A stretch of DNA of 26,001 bases. Origin: an uncultured Oscillospiraceae bacterium (GTDB lineage Bacteria; Bacillota; Clostridia; Oscillospirales; Oscillospiraceae). Positions 23,719-26,001 of this stretch are shown one piece after another. The stretch covers positions 1-26,001 of the forward strand of contig CAADUW010000030.1 of assembly GCA_900752285.1 (NCBI GenBank), in the 5' to 3' direction. The notes below the pieces were generated by a model. That model made no database searches. It saw nothing but the letters and a program-made list of their open reading frames with translations, and was not told the origin of the DNA. Each line of letters starts with the position of its first letter. Within the stretch, counting starts at the first letter, position 1. Both the position numbers and the translations under genes were made by a program.

Positions 23719-24906
23719 TCAGTCTGCCCGGTATTCCTCCAGAAGCTTCCGGAATACGGGCAGGCTTCTCCGGATCGTATCATAACTCACGCAGTAGCAC
23801 AGGCGGAAGTAGCCCGGGCAGCCGAAGCCGGTGCCGGGGACCGCCAGCAGGTCGTGCTTCTGCGCCCGGCGGGAAAATTCCTCCGCGTCTCCGCCGGGGG
23901 CTTTTACAAAGAGGTAAAACGCGCCGTCGGGGCGGGCCGTCTCATAGCCCATTTCCGTCAGTCCCTCGTAAAGTGCCCGGCGGTTCCGGTCATAGGCCTG
24001 CAGATCCGGACGCAATCCGGCGCAGCGGGCAATGACCAGCTGCCACAGGCTGGGGGCGCACACATGACCCATGCTCCGGGCGGCTCCCGCCACGGCGGCG
24101 TACAGCGCCCGGCTGTCGGCAGCCCGGCCGGGGACATAAACATAGCCGATCCGCTCACCGGGCAGAGACAGGGACTTGGAGTAGGAATAGCAGATAACGG
24201 TATCCGGGTAGATGGCCGGGAGGAAGGGCACCTCCACCCCGTAGGTCAGCTCCCGGTAAGGCTCGTCGGAGACGATATAGATGGGGTGCCCGTACTCCGC
24301 CGCCTTCCGGGTCAGCAGCTCTGCCAGCGCCGTCAGAGTCCGGCGGGTGTAGACCACGCCGGAGGGATTATTGGGAGAGTTTACCAGCACCGCCTGCGTT
24401 GCGGGGGAGAGCATGGTCTCCAGCACGTCCAGCCGGATCTGAAAATCCGGAATGTCTGCGGGGATTTCCCGGAAAATGAGCCCCGCCGATTCCGCGAAGG
24501 GCTTATACTCCGGAAAATAGGGCGCCTGCACCAGCAGTTCCCCGCCGGGAACCGCCAGCGCCCGGAATACGGCGGTGAGCTCCGGCGCGGCGCCGCAGCC
24601 CAGAAACAGCTCCTCGGGCTTCGCGTGGGCGTCGAAGCGGGCATTCAGGTCGTCACAGATCGCCTGCCGGGCGCTGAGATCACCCACGGCGGAGGTATAG
24701 CCGTGGACGGTCAGGGAATCCGTATCGGCAAGGATCGCCCGGATGGCGTCGTTCACCTGGGGTGGAGCGGGAATGGAGGGGTTGCCGAGGGAAAAATCGA
24801 ACACGTTCTGTGCCCCCGCAACAGCCGCCCGGGCACGTCCGTACTCAAACAGCTCCCGGATGCAGGACCGGTTTGCCCCAAGGGCATAGGCAGATTGGTT
24901 GATCAT
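23719..24906 (-). CDS. Class I/II PLP-dependent aminotransferase
   Basis: The 395-residue enzyme is a fold-type I aminotransferase, aspartate/aromatic group. Cofactor residues are visible: NSPNNPSG (Asn180 region), SDEPYRELTYG (Asp214, Tyr217) and the Schiff-base lysine in SYSKSLSLPGERIGY (Lys244). The substrate-carboxylate arginine is in GYFRLCYC near the C terminus. I chose the ATG at 24906; the frame continues upstream only through the dispersed repeat. AAAGGAC lies about ten bases upstream. The amino acid substrate cannot be told from sequence. It is on the same strand as the exonuclease, with a 131-base gap containing the repeat. Confidence 0.88.
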   Translation of the reverse strand: MINQSAYALGANRSCIRELFEYGRARAAVAGAQNVFDFSLGNPSIPAPPQVNDAIRAILADTDSLTVHGYTSAVGDLSARQAICDDLNARFDAHAKPEELFLGCGAAPELTAVFRALAVPGGELLVQAPYFPEYKPFAESAGLIFREIPADIPDFQIRLDVLETMLSPATQAVLVNSPNNPSGVVYTRRTLTALAELLTRKAAEYGHPIYIVSDEPYRELTYGVEVPFLPAIYPDTVICYSYSKSLSLPGERIGYVYVPGRAADSRALYAAVAGAARSMGHVCAPSLWQLVIARCAGLRPDLQAYDRNRRALYEGLTEMGYETARPDGAFYLFVKAPGGDAEEFSRRAQKHDLLAVPGTGFGCPGYFRLCYCVSYDTIRRSLPVFRKLLEEYRAD

Positions 24907-24929
24907 GAATATCAAGTCCTTTTCTCTAA

Positions 24930-24994
24930 GGCAGCACCGCGCAATTGCGTCTGCGAGTCTCCGCCGTCTTTTTGCCGAATTGCGCGGTGCTGCC
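24930..24994. repeat. 65-bp dispersed palindromic element, copy C
   Basis: Its perfect 17-bp terminal inverted repeats are GGCAGCACCGCGCAATT (24930-24946) and AATTGCGCGGTGCTGCC (24978-24994). The 31-bp centre is identical to that of copy A. It sits between the exonuclease and aminotransferase genes. Confidence 0.85.
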
Positions 24995-25037
24995 CTGAGG
25001 TAATGACGGGGCACCGGGCCGTTCCGCAGGTTTTTTC

Positions 25038-25712
25038 TTACAGGTACAGCGGTGCGGCGGGGTTATAGTACTGGGGCTTATAGGTGATGGAGCGGATGGG
25101 GGGTCTGGGAACGCCGTACTTGGGATTGTAGCCGAATAAGTTCACATAACTTATCAGGTCCTGTTTTTCCTGCTCCATGGCCTCCATCAGCCGGGCGGCG
25201 GCAAGGGCATCGTCCTGCGCCTGATGGGAATTGGAAACGCCGGTGAGCCCGTAGCCCTCGATGGCATTGCACAGCCGGTGGGGGTAGGGGCGGCGGTCCT
25301 TGTAGACCGTCAGCAGGTCCAGCTTGTCCTTCCCCGCAAGGCAGGAAAAATCCCCGTGGGCGGACAGGAGATAAAACAGGAACGTCAGGTCAAACTGAGC
25401 ATTGTAGGCCGCCAGCAGGTCACAGGCCTGAATCCGTGCCGCGATTGCCCGGGCGGCCTCCTTCTTGGAAACGCCCCGGGCGTCAATGTCCTGCTGGGTA
25501 ATGCCGGTCAGCTTCGTGATCTCCGGCGGTACGGTTTTTTCGGGGGACAGCGTAATGAGCAGATCCAGACTGTCCGACACCACCATGCCGTACTCCGTCA
25601 TCTCCGCCATTACGGAGGAAAACTGGATGATCTCATGATATTTGCAGGAAATCCCCGTGGTTTCCGTATCGAAAACCAGAATCTTGTTGTATTTTGAAAA
25701 GATATTCTCCAT
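25038..25712 (-). CDS. DEDDh 3'-5' exonuclease, DNA polymerase III epsilon-like
   Basis: The 224-residue protein is an exonuclease of the DnaQ/epsilon type. All DEDDh catalytic residues are seen: Asp15 and Glu17 (FDTETTG), Asp108 (YNAQFD), His163 and Asp168 (NSHQAQDDALAA). After the nuclease domain the last 40 residues are Pro/Tyr-rich (YNPKYGVPRPPIRS, YKPQYYNPAAPLYL), with no known domain. Stand-alone proteins of this type act in repair or RNA trimming rather than as the replicative proofreader; the role here is not known. The ribosome binding site is weak (AGAGAGAAC). Confidence 0.88.
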   Translation of the reverse strand: MENIFSKYNKILVFDTETTGISCKYHEIIQFSSVMAEMTEYGMVVSDSLDLLITLSPEKTVPPEITKLTGITQQDIDARGVSKKEAARAIAARIQACDLLAAYNAQFDLTFLFYLLSAHGDFSCLAGKDKLDLLTVYKDRRPYPHRLCNAIEGYGLTGVSNSHQAQDDALAAARLMEAMEQEKQDLISYVNLFGYNPKYGVPRPPIRSITYKPQYYNPAAPLYL

Positions 25713-25842
25713 ATTGTTCTCTCTGTTTCGGGTAGGATGGGAATGTGCGGGCAGACATGTGCGTTTTCAGGATAACCGGTGGTTTTCGGAACGTAACGGG
25801 CGGCAGACAGCCGCCCCAGCCTGTCAAGAAAGCCTCGCAGAG

Positions 25843-25959
25843 TTTGCCGCCCGCAGGCGGCAAAGAGATTTTGATCATTTTCTGTCGGGGCGTGTACCTG
25901 ACAGAAAATACCTATCAGGCTGCAAGTGTGCGTCTTGTCCGCTGTAAGCGGACAAGACG
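25843..25959. repeat. Tandem hairpins in repeat-rich intergenic DNA
   Basis: Three perfect stems lie in a row: TTTGCCGCC/GGCGGCAAA (25843-25864), TTTTCTGTC/GACAGAAAA (25878-25908) and CGTCTTGTCCGCT/AGCGGACAAGACG (25931-25959). No gene is supported from 25713 to the window end. Confidence 0.6.
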
Positions 25960-25967
25960 TGCGCGCA

Positions 25968-25999
25968 GCAGACTGCAATCCTTTTGTCAAAAAAGGGCA
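25968..25999 (+). repeat. Dispersed repeat shared with the 14005-14036 terminator
   Basis: This 32-base segment ends in CTTTTGTCAAAAAAGGGCA. It matches the minus strand of 14005-14036 with two mismatches. The window ends inside the unit, so its other arm cannot be seen. Confidence 0.65.
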
Positions 26000-26001
26000 A
26001 A

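Noticed and set aside
23478..23783. Small protein genes containing the peptide LADAIVRCCL, seen also near 143-207 and 24930-24994
   Set aside because: The shared peptide is only the translation of the 65-bp dispersed repeat; no ribosome binding site or further conservation supports a gene.
25843..25959. CRISPR array
   Set aside because: The three stems have different sequences and there are no equal-length direct repeats with spacers.
1..26001. tRNA or rRNA genes
   Set aside because: No cloverleaf with a TTCGAATC-type T-arm, nor rRNA-like stretch, was recognised; the GTGCGAATCCCAC sequence near 23383-23395 belongs to the cobalamin riboswitch.

Overview
The window looks like a chromosomal segment of a GC-rich, anaerobic Gram-positive Clostridia (probably Oscillospirales, gut type). 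I infer this from strong AAGGAGG-type ribosome binding sites, lipoprotein solute-binding proteins, a maltodextrin transporter without its own ATPase, an anaerobic CbiK-type chelatase, an AdoCbl-type riboswitch and many short dispersed palindromic repeats. No taxonomic search was possible. There are 21 supported protein genes and no rRNA, tRNA or CRISPR that I can see.

Layout. (1) 1-1695: a membrane acyltransferase on the minus strand, bordered by small repeats. (2) 1696-10066: a starch/maltodextrin module. A cytoplasmic GH13 glucosidase (minus) is divergent from malE-malF-malG, a lipoprotein GH13 amylase and a TraX-family membrane protein (plus). Both divergent promoters are readable and the region between and after them holds LacI/CcpA-like operator sequences. 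(3) 10144-15730: a minus-strand peptide/nickel-class ABC importer, ordered binding protein, two ATPases, two permeases, with its own promoter. (4) 15758-23531: the most interesting part. One minus-strand operon begins with a promoter and a cobalamin riboswitch with a visible terminator/antiterminator. It then encodes a BtuF/FhuD-like lipoprotein, one FecCD permease and its ATPase, followed by a NifH-like ATPase, two nitrogenase-component-1-like subunits and a CbiK-like sirohydrochlorin chelatase. (5) 23719-26001: a class I/II aminotransferase and a DEDDh exonuclease, among further repeats.

How the genes fit together. In the sugar module, the surface amylase would cut starch, MalEFG would import the maltodextrins, and the cytoplasmic GH13 enzyme would hydrolyse them. 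The riboswitch operon joins import of a corrinoid or other metal chelate, a two-component reductase of the nitrogenase/DPOR/CfbCD superfamily, and metal insertion into sirohydrochlorin, all under B12 repression. It lacks the residues and partner genes of nitrogen fixation. My inference is that it is a B12-controlled tetrapyrrole or corrinoid reductase/salvage system; its substrate cannot be read from sequence. The adjacent importer may supply a metal or peptides, but it is separately controlled.
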